Shown here piece after piece: positions 27,801 to 40,500 of a DNA stretch of 64,000 nucleotides (position 1 is the first letter of the stretch; every line of letters starts with the position of its first letter). The translations under genes and the position numbers were made by a program. The DNA comes from Xylocopa sonorina (Eukaryota > Arthropoda > Insecta > Hymenoptera > Apidae). The stretch covers positions 372,001 to 436,000 of the forward strand of contig NW_027490120.1 of NCBI RefSeq assembly GCF_050948175.1, in the 5' to 3' direction. The notes under the pieces are model-generated. The model made no database searches, was not told where the DNA came from, and saw only the letters and a program-made list of their open reading frames with translations.

Positions 27801-29559
27801 GAGCGATATCGCGGTATAAGAATCGTCAGAACTATATTGCTTCGATACGTAGACATCTGCAAACGCTACTTCCTAGCAAGGAAGTGTCGTATTTATATTC
27901 CTTTGATGTCAATTCGAGGAATACACGACACATCATAATGAATATTATACCTTATCATAAAACATAGAAATGAGGAGCGATATCTCGTTTTAAGAAGCAT
28001 TAGAAATCTATTGCTTCGACACGTAGACATCTGCCATCGCTATTCCCTAGGAAGGAGCTGTCGCATTTACATTCTTTTGATGTGAATACGAGGTGTACAT
28101 GACACTCCGCAATGAATATTATATCTTATCATAAAACATAGAAATGAGATGCGATATGGCGATTTAAGAAGCAATAGAACTCCATTGCTTCGATACGTAG
28201 CCACCTGCAAACGCTACTTCTTAGCAAGGAAGTGTCGTATTTACATTCTTTTTATGTGAATACGGTGTATACATAACACTGCACAATGAATATTATATCT
28301 TATCATGAAACATAGAAATGAGATGCGATATCTCATTTTAAGAAGCATTAGAAATCTGTTGCTTCGATACGTAGACATCTGCAAACGCTTCTTCATAGCA
28401 AGGATGTGTGGCACTTACATTCTTTTGAAGTGAATGCGAAGTATACATGACACTACGCATTGAATATTATATCTTATCCTAAAACATAGAAATGAGATGC
28501 GATATCGCGTTTTAAGTAGCATTAGAACCCTATTGCTACGATACATAGACATCTGCAGACGCTATTTCGTAACAAGGAAGTGTCGCATTTACATTCTTTT
28601 GAAGTGAATGCGAGGTATACATAACACTCCACAATGAATATTATATCTTATCATGAAACATAGAAATGAGATGCGATATGGCGATTTAAAAAGCATTAGA
28701 ACTCTATTGCTTCGATACGTAAACACCTGCAAACGCTACATCCTAGCAACGAAGGGTCGCATTTACATTCTTTTGAAGTGAATACGAGGTATACATAATA
28801 CTCCACAATGAATGTTATATATCATCATGAAACATAGAAATGAGATGCGATACCGCGTTTTGAGAAGCATTAGAACCCTAATGCTACGATACGTAGACAT
28901 CTACAAACGTTATTTTCTAGGAAGGAAGAGTCGCATTTACATTCTTTTTAAGTGAATACGGGGTGTACATAACACTGCACAATGAATATTATATCTTATC
29001 ATTAAGCATAGGAATGTGAAGCGATATCGCGATTTAAGAAGCACTAGAACTCAATTGCTTCGATACGTAGACATTTGCAAACGCTATTTCCTAGCAAGGA
29101 AGTGTCGCATTTACATTCATTTGAAGTGTAGATCAGATATACGTAACACAGCACAATGAATATTACATCTTATCATGAAACGTGGAAGTGAGATGCGATA
29201 TCGCGATTTTAGAAGCATTAGAACTCTATTGTTTCGATACATAGATATCTGCAAGCTCTATTTCCAGGCAAGGAAGTGTCGCAATTACATCCTTTTGAAG
29301 TGAATACGATGTATACGTGACACTTCGCAATGAATATTGTATCTTATCATGAAACATAGAAATGAGATGCGATATCGCGTTTTAAGAAGCATTAGAACTC
29401 TAGTGCTACGATACGTAGACATCTGCAGACGCTATTTCCTAGCAAGGAAGTGTCGTATTTACATTCTTTTGAAGTGAAAACGTGGTATACATGATACTCC
29501 GCAATGAATAATATACCTTATCATAAAACATAGAAATGAGATGCGATATCGCGTTTTGA

Positions 29560-32340
29560 GAAGCATTAGTACTCTACTGTTAGGATTCGTAGATATCGGC
29601 AAACGCTATTTCCTAGCAAGGAAGTGTCGCACTTACATCCTTTTGAAGTGAACACGAGGTATATATTACACTCCACAACGAATATTACATCTTATCAAGA
29701 AACATAGAAATGTGATGCGATATGGCGATTTAAGAAGCATTAGAACACTAATCCTACGATACGTAGACATCTGCAAACGCTATTTCCTAGCAAGGGAGTG
29801 TCGCATTTACAATCTTTTGAAGTGAATACGAGGTTATGATAACACTCCACAATGAATATTGTATCTTATCATGAAACATACAAATGAGATGCGATATCGC
29901 GTTTTTAGAAGAAATAGAAATCTATTTCTACGATACGTAGACATCTGCAGACGCTATTTCCTAGCAAGGAAGTGTCGCATTTACATTCTTTTGAAGTGTA
30001 GACGAGATATACATATCAATGCACAATGAATATTATATCTTGTCACGAAACATACAAATGTGATGCGATATCGCGATTTAAGAAGCATTAGAACTCTAAT
30101 GCTACCATACGTAGACACCTGCAGACGCAATTTCCTAGCAAAGAAGTGTTCATTTACATTCTTATGAAGTGTATGCGAGGTGTACATGCCACTTCGCATT
30201 GAATATTATATCTTATCATGAAACATAGAAATGAGTTGGGATATCTCGTTTTAAGAAGCATTGGAACTCTATTGCTACGATACGTAGGCATCTGCAGACG
30301 CTATTTCCTAGGAAGGAAGTGTCGCATTTACATTCTTTTGAAGTGTATGCGAGGTATACATGACACTTCGCAATGAATATTATATCTTAGCATGAAGCAT
30401 ATAAATGGGGAGCGATTTCGCGTTTTAAGAAGCATTAGAACTCTATTGCTTCGTTACGAAGACAACTGCCACCGCTATTTCCTAGCAAGGAAGTGTCGCA
30501 TTTACATTCATTTGAAGTGTATGCGAGGTATTCAAGACACTTCGCAATGAATATTATATCTTATCATGAAACATAGAAATAAGATGCGATATCGCGTTTT
30601 AAGAAGCATCAGAACTATATGCTACGATACGTAGATATCTGCTGACCCTATTTCCTAGCAAGGAAGTGTCGCATTTACATTCTTTTGAAGTGAACACGAA
30701 GTATACATAACACTCCACAGAGAATATTATATCTTATCATGAAATATAGAAATGAGATGCGATATCGCGTTTTGAGAAGAATTAGTACTCTACTTTTACG
30801 ATTCGTAGACATCGGCAAACGCTATTTCCTAGCATGGAAGTGTCGCATTTACATCCTTTTGAAGTGAATACGAGGTATATATAACACTCCACAACGAATA
30901 TTATATCTTATCGTGAACTATAGAAATGAGATGCGATATCGCGTTTTGAGAAGCATTAGTACTCTACTGTTACGATTCGTAGATATCGGCAAACGCTATT
31001 TCCTAGCAAGGAAGTGTCGCACTTACATCCTTTTGAAGTGAACACGAGGTATATATTACACTCCACAACGAATATTACATCTTATCAAGAAACATAGAAA
31101 TGTGATGCGATATGGCGATTTAAGAAGCATTAGAACACTAATCCTACGATACGTAGACATCTGCAAACGCTATTTCCTAGCAAGGGAGTGTCGCATTTAC
31201 AATCTTTTGAAGTGAATACGAGGTTATGATAACACTCCACAATGAATATTGTATCTTATCATGAAACATACAAATGAGATGCGATATCGCGTTTTTAGAA
31301 GAAATAGAAATCTATTTCTACGATACGTAGACATCTGCAGACGCTATTTCCTAGCAAGGAAGTGTCGCATTTACATTCTTTTGAAGTGTAGACGAGATAT
31401 ACATATCAATGCACAATGAATATTATATCTTGTCACGAAACATACAAATGTGATGCGATATCGCGATTTAAGAAGCATTAGAACTCTAATGCTACCATAC
31501 GTAGACACCTGCAGACGCAATTTCCTAGCAAAGAAGTGTTCATTTACATTCTTATGAAGTGTATGCGAGGTGTACATGCCACTTCGCATTGAATATTATA
31601 TCTTATCATGAAACATAGAAATGAGTTGGGATATCTCGTTTTAAGAAGCATTGGAACTCTATTGCTACGATACGTAGGCATCTGCAGACGCTATTTCCTA
31701 GGAAGGAAGTGTCGCATTTACATTCTTTTGAAGTGTATGCGAGGTATACATGACACTTCGCAATGAATATTATATCTTAGCATGAAGCATATAAATGGGG
31801 AGCGATTTCGCGTTTTAAGAAGCATTAGAACTCTATTGCTTCGTTACGAAGACAACTGCCACCGCTATTTCCTAGCAAGGAAGTGTCGCATTTACATTCA
31901 TTTGAAGTGTATGCGAGGTATTCAAGACACTTCGCAATGAATATTATATCTTGTCATGAAACATAGAAATAAGATGCGATATCGCGTTTTAAGAAGCATC
32001 AGAACTATATGCTACGATACGTAGATATCTGCTGACCCTATTTCCTAGCAAGGAAGTGTCGCATTTACATTCTTTTGAAGTGAACACGAAGTATACATAA
32101 CACTCCACAGAGAATATTATATCTTATCATGAAATATAGAAATGAGATGCGATATCGCGTTTTGAGAAGAATTAGTACTCTACTTTTACGATTCGTAGAC
32201 ATCGGCAAACGCTATTTCCTAGCAAGGAAGTGTCGCATTTACATCCTTTTGAAGTGAATACGAGGTATATATAACACTCCACAACGAATATTACATCTTA
32301 TCATGAAACATAGATATGAGATGCGATATGGCGATTTAAG
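29560..32340 (+). repeat. Tandem higher-order repeat, 1,390-bp (8-monomer) unit, two copies
   Basis: The block at about 29,560-30,949 is repeated at about 30,950-32,340 with a constant 1,390-bp offset. The same rare words occur (GAGGTTATGATAACAC, TACCATACGTAGACACC, AGACAACTGCCACCGC). A partial third copy seems to begin near 32,320. The monomers here differ from those of the 15.9-21.8 kb repeats. Confidence 0.85.
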
Positions 32341-35300
32341 AAGCATTAGAACACTAATCCTACGATACGTAGACATCTGCAAACGCTATTTCCCATCAAG
32401 GAAGTGTCGCATTTACATTCATTTGAAGTGTATGCGAGGTATACAAGACACTTCGCAATGAATATTATATCTTATCATGAAACATAGAAATGAGATGCGT
32501 TATCGCGATTTTAGAAGCATTAGAAATCTATTGCTTCGATACGTAGACATCTGGAAACTCTATTTCGTAGCAAGGAAGTGTCGCATTTACATTGTTTTGA
32601 AGTGAATACGAGGTATACATGACACTTCGCAATGAATATTGTATCTTATCATGAAACATAGAAATCAAATGCGATATCGCGTTTTAAGAAGCATTAGAAC
32701 TCTATTGCTATGATACGTAGGCATCTGCGAACGCTTTGTCCTAGCAAGGAAGTGACGCATTTACATTCTTTTGAAGTGAATACGAAGTATACATAACACT
32801 CCACAATGAATATTATATCTTATTATGATACATAGAAATGAGATGCGATATCGCTTTTTAAGAAGCGTTAGAACGCTACTCCTGCGATACGTAGATATCT
32901 GCAAACGCTATTTCCTAGCACGGAAGCGTCGCATTCATATTCTTTTGAAGTGAATACGAGGTATACATAACACTCCACATCGAATATTATATCTTATCAT
33001 GAAACATAGAAATGAGGTGCGATATGGCTATCTAAGAAGCATTAGAACTCTATTGCTTCGATACGTAGACATCTGCAAACGTAACTTCCCAGCAAGCAAG
33101 TGTCGCATTCACATTCTCTTGAAAGGAATACGAGGTATACATGACACTTCGTAATGAATATTATATCCTATCATGAAACATAGAAATGAGATGCGATATG
33201 GCGACTTAAGAAGCATTAGAACTCTATTGCTTCTATACGTAGACGTCTGCAAACGCTATTTCCTAGGAACAAAGTGTCGCATTTACATTCTTTTAAAGTT
33301 AATACGAGGTATGCATAACACACCCGAATGAAAATTATACCTTAACATGAAACATAGAAATGAGATGCGATATCGGGTTTTAACAAGCATTAGACCTGTA
33401 TTGCTACGATACCTAAACATCTGCAAACGCTATTTCCTAGCGAGGAAGTGTCGCATTTACATTCTTTTGAAGTTAATACGAGGTATACATAACACTGCAC
33501 AATGATTATTATATCTTATCATGAAACATAGAAATGTGATGCGATATCGCGATTTAAGAAGCATTAAAAATCTCTTGCTTCGATACGTAGACATCTGCAA
33601 ACGCTACGTCCTACAATGGAAGTGTCGCATTTACATTCTTTTGAAGTGAATGCGAGGTTATGATAACACCCCACAATGAATATTATATCTTATCATGAAA
33701 CATAGAAATGGGATGCGATATGGCGATTTAAGAAGCAGTAGATCCCTATTGCTTCGATACGGAGACATGTGCCAACGCCATTTCCTAACAAGGAAGTGTC
33801 GCATTTACGTTCATTTGAAGTGTATGCGAGGTATACTAGACACTTCGCAATGAATATTATTTCTTATCATGAAACATAAAAATGGGATGCGATATCCCGA
33901 TTTAAGAAGCATTAGGACATTGTTGCTTCGATACCTAGACATCTGCAAACGCTATTTCCTACCAAGGAAGTGTCGCATTTACATTCTCTTGAAGTGAATA
34001 CGAGGTATACATTACATTCCGCAATGAATATTATATCTTATCATGAAACATAGAAATGGGATGCGATATCGCGTTTTATGAAGCATTAGAACCCTATTGC
34101 TTCGATACGTAGACATCTGCTAACGCTATTTCCTAGCAAGGAAGTGTCGCATTTACATTCATTTGATGTGTATGCGAGGAACACATGACACTTCGCAATG
34201 AATATTATATCTTATCATGAAACATAGAAATGAGATACGATATCGCGATTTTAGAAGCATTAGAAATCTATTGCTTCGACACGTGGACATCTGCAAACGC
34301 TATTTCTTAGCAAGGAAGTGTCGCAATTACATTCTTTTGAAGTGAATACGAGGTATACATGACACTTCGCAATGAATATTATATCTTATCATGAAATATA
34401 GAAGTGAGATGCGAAATCGCGTTTTAAGATGCATTAGAAATCTATGGCCTCGATGCGGAGAGATCTGCAAACGCTATTTCCTAGCATGCAAGTGTCGCAT
34501 TTACATTCCTTTGAAGTGAATATGAGGAATACATGACACTTCGCAATGAATATTATATCTTGTCATGAAACATAGAAATGAGATGCAGTATCCCATTTTA
34601 AGAAGCATTAGAACTCTATTGCATCGATACGTAGACATCTGCAAACGCTACTTCCTAGCAAAGAAGTGTCGGATTTACATTCGTTTGAAGTGTATGCGAG
34701 GTATAAGTGACTATTCGCTATGAATATTATATCTTATCATGAAACATAGAAATGAGATGCGATATCGGGTTTTAAGAAGCATTAGAAATCTATTGCCTCG
34801 ATACGTAGACATCTGCAAACGTTATATCCTAGCAAGGTAGAGTCGCATTTACATTCATTTGAAGTGAATACGAGGTATACATGACACTTCGCAATCAATA
34901 TTATATCTTGTCATGAAACATAGAAATGAAATGCGATATCCCGTTTTAAGAAGCATTGGAACTCTATTGCTTCGATACGTAGACATCTGCAAACACTATT
35001 TCCTATAGAAAGGATGTGTCGCAATTTATATTCATTTGAAGTGTATGCGAGGTATAAGTGACACTTCGCAAGTAATATCATATCTTATGATGAAACATAG
35101 AAATGAGTTTCAATATCGCGTTTTAAGCAGCATTACAACTATATTGTTTCGGTACGTAGACATCTGCAAACGCTATTTCCTAGCAAGGAAATGTCGCATT
35201 TACATTCATTTGAAGTGTATGCGAGGTATACATGACACTTCGCAATGAATATTATATCTTATCATGAAACATAGAAATGAGATGCGATATCGCGTTTTAA

Positions 35301-37123
35301 GAAGCATTAGAACTCCAATGCCATGATACGTAGACATCTGCAAAAGCTATTTCATAGCATGGAAGTGTCGCATTTACATTCTTTTGAAGTGATTACGAGG
35401 TATACATGACACTTCGCAATGAATAATATATCTTATTATGAAACATAGAAATGAGACGCGATATCGCGTTTTAAGAAAAATTAGAACTCTATTGCTTCGT
35501 TACGTAGACATCTGCAAACGCTATTTCGTAGCAAGGATGTGGCGCATTTACATTCTTTTGAAGTGAATACGAGGTATTCATGATACTTCGCAATGAATAT
35601 TATATCCTATCATGAAACATAGAAATGAGATGCGAAATCGCGTTTTAAGTAGAATTAGAACTCTATTGCTACGATACGTAGACATCTGCAAGCGCTACTT
35701 CCTAGTAAGAAAGTGCCGCATTTAGAAGCTTTTGAAGTGTATCCGAGGTATACATGACTCTTCGTTAGTGAATATTATATCTTATCATGAAAGATGGAAA
35801 TTAGATGCGATATCTCGTTCTAAGAAGCATTAGAACTCCTTTTCATTGTTACGTAGACATCTGGTAACGCTATATCCTAGTAAGGAATTGGGGCATTTAC
35901 ATTCTTTTGAAGTGTAGACGAGCTATACATAACACTTCGGAATGAATATTATATCTTATCATGAAACACAGAAATTAGATGCGATATGACGTTCTGAGAA
36001 GCATTATAACTATATCGCTTCGATTGGTAAACGTCTGAAACGCTATTTCCTAGCAAGGAAGTGTGGAATTTACATTCCTTAGAAGTGTAGACTGGATAAA
36101 CATAACACTTCACAATAAATATTATATCTTATCGTGAAACATACATGAGATGCGATATAGCGTTTCAAGAAGCATTAGAACCCAATTGCTTCTATACGTA
36201 GAGATCTGGAATCGTTGTTTCCTAGCATGGAAGTGCGGCATTTACATTCTATTGAAGTGTGAACGAGATATACATAACAACTCGCAATGAATATTATATC
36301 TTATCATGCAACATAGAAATGAGGTGAGCTATCGCGTTCAAGAAGCATTAGAACTCTATTGCTTCGATAGGTAGACACCAAGAAATGCATTTCCTATCAA
36401 GGAAGTGTGGCATTTACATTTTATTGAAGTGCAGACGATGTATACTTAACACTTCGCAATGAATCTTATACCTTATCATGAAGCATAGAACTGAGATGCG
36501 ATATCGAATTTTAAGAAGATTTAGAACTCTATTGCTTCGATACGCATACATCTGGGAACACTATTTCATGGCACAGATGTGCCGCATTTACATTCTTTTG
36601 ATATGTAGACGTGGTATACATAGCTCTACGCAATGAATATTATATCTTATCATGAAACGTAGAAATGAAATGCGATATCGCGTTTTATGAAGCATTAGAA
36701 TTCTTTTGTTTCGATACGTAGACATGTGGAAATGCTGTTTCCTAGCAAGGAAGTGTCGCATTTACATTCTTTTGAAGTATGGACGAGGTATACATAACAC
36801 TTCGCAATGAATATTTTATCTTATCATGAGACACACAAATGAGACGCGATATCGGGTTTTAAGAAGCATTACAACATTATTGCTTAGATACATAGACATC
36901 TGGAAACGCAATTCATGGCAAGGATGTGTGGCACTTACGTTCTCTTGAAGTGTAGACGAGGTATACGTAACACTTCGTAATGAATATTATATCTTATCAT
37001 GAAATATAGAAATGATTTGCGGCATCGCGTTTTACGAATCATTAGAACTCTATTGCTTCGATACGTAGACATCTGCGAACGCATTTCCTAGCAATGAAGT
37101 GTGGCATTTACATTCTTTTGAAG

Positions 37124-37484
37124 TGTCACGTCCTGAAGTCGCGAAAGCGCTCGTCACGTGGACCCTTATCGTAGTCGGTCCCGAAATCGATGCGAATTGC
37201 GCGGAGTTGGGTTCGTCGGTGGACAAGACTCGATTTACCGGGTACAAAGACGTGCAACTTACCTTTCGATGCTCTAGGTGTCGTAGCTCTCCTCATCCTC
37301 GTAGCGTGGTGTGGAATCCTCCCTCGCGTATGTGTGGCGTCGCCTCCCCGTTCCGTGGCGGCGAGCATGCGGGTTGCCAGCGTGTAGGGGATCCGGATGC
37401 TGGAGGAGATGCAGATGCTGATCTGTGGCCGTCGAGGTTAGCGGGCGGCGTCTGAGGATGGCTGGCGGTACGCCTGACGTCACA
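37124..37484 (-). repeat. 3' LTR, internally deleted (361 bp)
   Basis: It matches both ends of the 1,466-bp LTR at 42,079: 152 bp (37,124-37,275) and 209 bp (37,276-37,484), joined directly where the other LTR has 1,105 extra bases. In element orientation it starts TGTGACGTC and ends GACGTGACA. I count about 22 substitutions against the other LTR over 361 bp, roughly 6%. The deletion removes the only good TATA-like word of the LTR. The other LTR is preceded in plus coordinates by TGTTCG, so up to six terminal bases may also be missing here. Confidence 0.92.
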
Positions 37485-37500
37485 CCACCCCCCCTTGGAG
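37485..37500 (-). other. Polypurine tract
   Basis: Directly next to the 3' LTR the minus strand reads AAGGGGGGGTGG. A G-rich purine run in this position is the plus-strand primer of LTR retrotransposons. The tract identity comes from position and composition. Confidence 0.8.
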
Positions 37501-37580
37501 AAAGAATCTCGGCAATGCCGAGATCTGTTGTCTGTTCTGGAGGCCTCGGAATGGTGGAACATCTCGCCTGGCTCATCCTG

Positions 37581-40500
37581 TCAAGATCGTTTGGCTGCTA
37601 GACTACGATTGCGAGTATCATCGGTACTGGAGGAACTAGTATCACTTTCACGTTTAGCGTTCGTTTCGAATTCACTATGTTCTCTATCTCTCAGTTCAGT
37701 GCTTTTCATTTCTCTCTCACTCATACCCGCGGTATACATACTGTGCATTCTCTTACATAATTTGATTTTTTTGGTATGGACGAATTTGTGTCGGCCTTTT
37801 ACATTTAATTTTACATTACTATTGCTTATAATTTCAAGGATTCTATATGGTCCGGAATATTGCGATTGAAATTTGTGTTTATTTGGTTCTTTGATAAGGT
37901 AAACCCACTGGGCCACCTCGAAATTTTTAACATTTAGGTTTCGATCGTAGTAATATTTTGACCTACGCTTCGCGTTATCTAGATTGGCTCTGGCTAATTC
38001 TTGCGATTTAGAAATTCTTTCATGTAGTTCTATGAGGTAGTCGCTATACGTCTCGTTCTTGGAATTATCTTGTAAAGGAGTGGCGGACGGTGTCCTCGCT
38101 ATTCTACCGAACATTAATTCGTGTGGCGTATATAGCGTTCCCTCGTGTACGCTGGTATTGTACGACAACATTGCATACGGCAACCACTTTTCCCAATTGT
38201 TACTCGACTCGATATAATGTTTCAAATACTCGGCCAAGACTTGGTGGGATCTCTCAACAGACCCGTTCGTTTGCGGATGGAATGCGGTAGACTTATACTG
38301 TTTGATACGAAACTTGATGGCAATAGCTTTGATTAAACTGTTTATAAAATTTGAGCCCTGATCAGTGAGAATGCCTTTCGGGCATCTGAATTTGCAGATA
38401 AACTCCCTTATTAGTACGTCGGCAATGTCGACTGCGGTCGTTGATTTTAAAGGAACGGCGATGGAGTATTTGGTAAGGAGGTCCTGCATGGTTAATATAT
38501 TAGTGAAACCTTCGGGTGTTTCGGGAAGAGGACCCATCACATCCATAGAAATTTTATCAAAAGCCCTGCCAGGGGTGTCTGTTAAGGTAAGAGGTTGCCT
38601 GGTTTTGATCCTGACTAATTTTTCAGTCTGGCAACTCTTACACTTGCCAATGTACTCCTGAATCTGATTCTTCATATTAGGCCAAAAATACTGTTGCCTA
38701 ATGCGGGAGTAGGTTTTATTGACCCCCTTGTGACCTCCGACAGGCGAGTCGTGGTTTTCTTTGATAATTTTCAATCGATCTTCGATTGAAGGTGTTCGGA
38801 TCAGTCCCTGGCAGACTGTGATGTGAACGTCTGTTTCATCGAGTAAATCTTGGAGTATTTTCTGGATTCTGGACCAGGAGATGGAGTCGATGGATGTTTG
38901 CGCTATGCTGAAGGAAGATAGTTGGAGTTCGCTCACTACATCGTAAAGTGAACGGAAGGTTTCGATGGCTATTTGAAAGTCGACTGTTCGACTAGGATGT
39001 TCGAGGATTGGTAGTTGAATTTGAAATTCCTGTTCGATTTTCACGACTTTAGCTTTGGAAAGTGTGAGGTTTTTATGAGGAATAAATTTTCCGGCTCTCT
39101 CGAGATCCTTGGCACCCGTATCGTATGGGTGCCCTGATTGTGTAACGAACACGACCAGGTTGTCTCGTCTCGTTGAAATTGAGTCTCGGCTGATTTGAAA
39201 TAATGGCTCGCGCCTGACATGCTCGTATGGCGCAGGAATGTAGGTAATTGGACTGTCGTCGGTAGAGAAGGGATTACTCGAAGTTGGTAAGTTAGTTTTC
39301 GACATTACCGGAGAAGGAGGTGGCGCTGGAGTGGAGTATTTCTTACGAATTTGAGGAGGAACGTCAAAGATGTCGTCCTCGGAGTCATGGCTATGGGAGA
39401 GCGGGAAAATTTGAACCGGGTTTCGCGACAGTGCGTCCGCATTAAGCTTAGTTTTTCCGCTCTTATAAACCATCTCGTAATCGAATTCGGCGAGTTTAAG
39501 TCTCCAACGCACGAGCCTGCTGAATGGGTCTTTGACCGAGTTCATCCACACTAACGGTCGATGATCGGTAACAAGTTTAAACTGGTTACCGTATATGTAC
39601 GGCCGGAAATAATGGACGGCGTAGACTATCGCCAGGCACTCCTTCCCGATAGTAGAATAATTCCGTTCCGCTGTGTTCAATAACCGTGACGTATACGCCA
39701 TTGGCAAATCGAGGCCTATCGGCCCCTGACTTAGAATGGCGCCTATCGCTTCGGCGGACGCATCGGTAGTTATAACAAATGACTGTTTGAAATTAGGGTA
39801 TTGTAGTATAGGGACCTCGCATAGGCAGTCTCTAAGTTTTACGAATGAATTTTCCTGTTCATTGCGCCATGTGAAAGGCGCGTCTTTTTTTAGTAAATTC
39901 GTTAGTGGTTTAGCTATCTGCGAAAAGTTCGCGATGAATGGCCTATAATAGCCCACGAGCCCGAGAAATTGCTTAATTTGTTTCGCGTTTTGAGGTCGTG
40001 GAAAGTTTTTTACCGCGCTTATTTTGGCGGGATCGGGTTTTACGCCGTGCTCGATAATTATATGTCCCAGGTAAGTGACTTCTCTCCTCAGAAACTCGCA
40101 TTTGTCCGGTTGTAACACTAAATTGCCATCTTTCAACCGTTGCGTTAGTTTCTCGAATTTTGCTTTATGTTCCTGAAGAGAGCTCGCATATATGGCTATA
40201 TCGTCCAGATATACAAAAATTTTGTTACCCTGAAGACCCGAGAGAACGTTGTCCATTAGCCTTTGAAACGTCGCGGGCGCATTTTTCAAACCGAACGGCA
40301 TCCTCTTAAACTCATAATACCCGTGAGGCGTGGAAAATGCGGTTTTTGGAATGTCAGTGGGTTCCATAGGTATTTGATGGAACCCGCTCGCGAGATCAAA
40401 TGTGCTGAAATATTTCGCGCTCCCGAGCTGATCTAAGATTTCGGTGATACAGGGGAGGGGATATGCGTCGGCTATGGACTTCTCGTTCAGAGCGCGATAA

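Larger units (their letters stand above)
8054..37123 (+). repeat. Satellite array, left arm, about 174-bp monomer, forward orientation
   Basis: About 167 head-to-tail monomers. Successive copies of the landmark AGTGTCGCATTTACATTC begin at 8,111, 8,283, 8,457, 8,631 and 8,805, giving spacings of 172 to 174 bp. Each monomer carries, in order: TTCCTAGCAAGGAAGTG, CATTTACATTC, GGTATACATGACAC, AATGAATATTATATC, CATGAAACATAG, GCGATATCGC, AAGAAGCATTAGAAC and ACGTAGACATCTGC. The length matches nucleosome-scale centromeric or pericentromeric satellites of many eukaryotes; a centromeric role is inferred. Variant classes are visible: one has GCGAAGTCTCG in place of GCGATATCGC plus TTGTTTCTATACG; a second has the shortened ATATCATCATG with GGTGCGGTATTGCG; a third has GATTTAAGGAGCATTAAAAC. 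The array starts mid-monomer at 8,054 and ends against the retrotransposon. Short open frames inside it are by-products of the repeat. Confidence 0.97.

Noticed and set aside
8700..36000. Many 60-100 codon frames within the satellite encoding Arg/Leu/Tyr-rich peptides (RYVDICKRYFLARKCRIY type)
   Set aside because: The monomer is 174 bp, a multiple of three, so one frame carries over between units. It contains two recurrent TGA codons per consensus monomer, and the longer frames only appear where variants remove one. They copy the satellite and show no independent conservation.
37485..37580. Possible envelope gene downstream of pol
   Set aside because: Fewer than 100 bp lie between the pol stop and the 3' LTR, too short for any protein.
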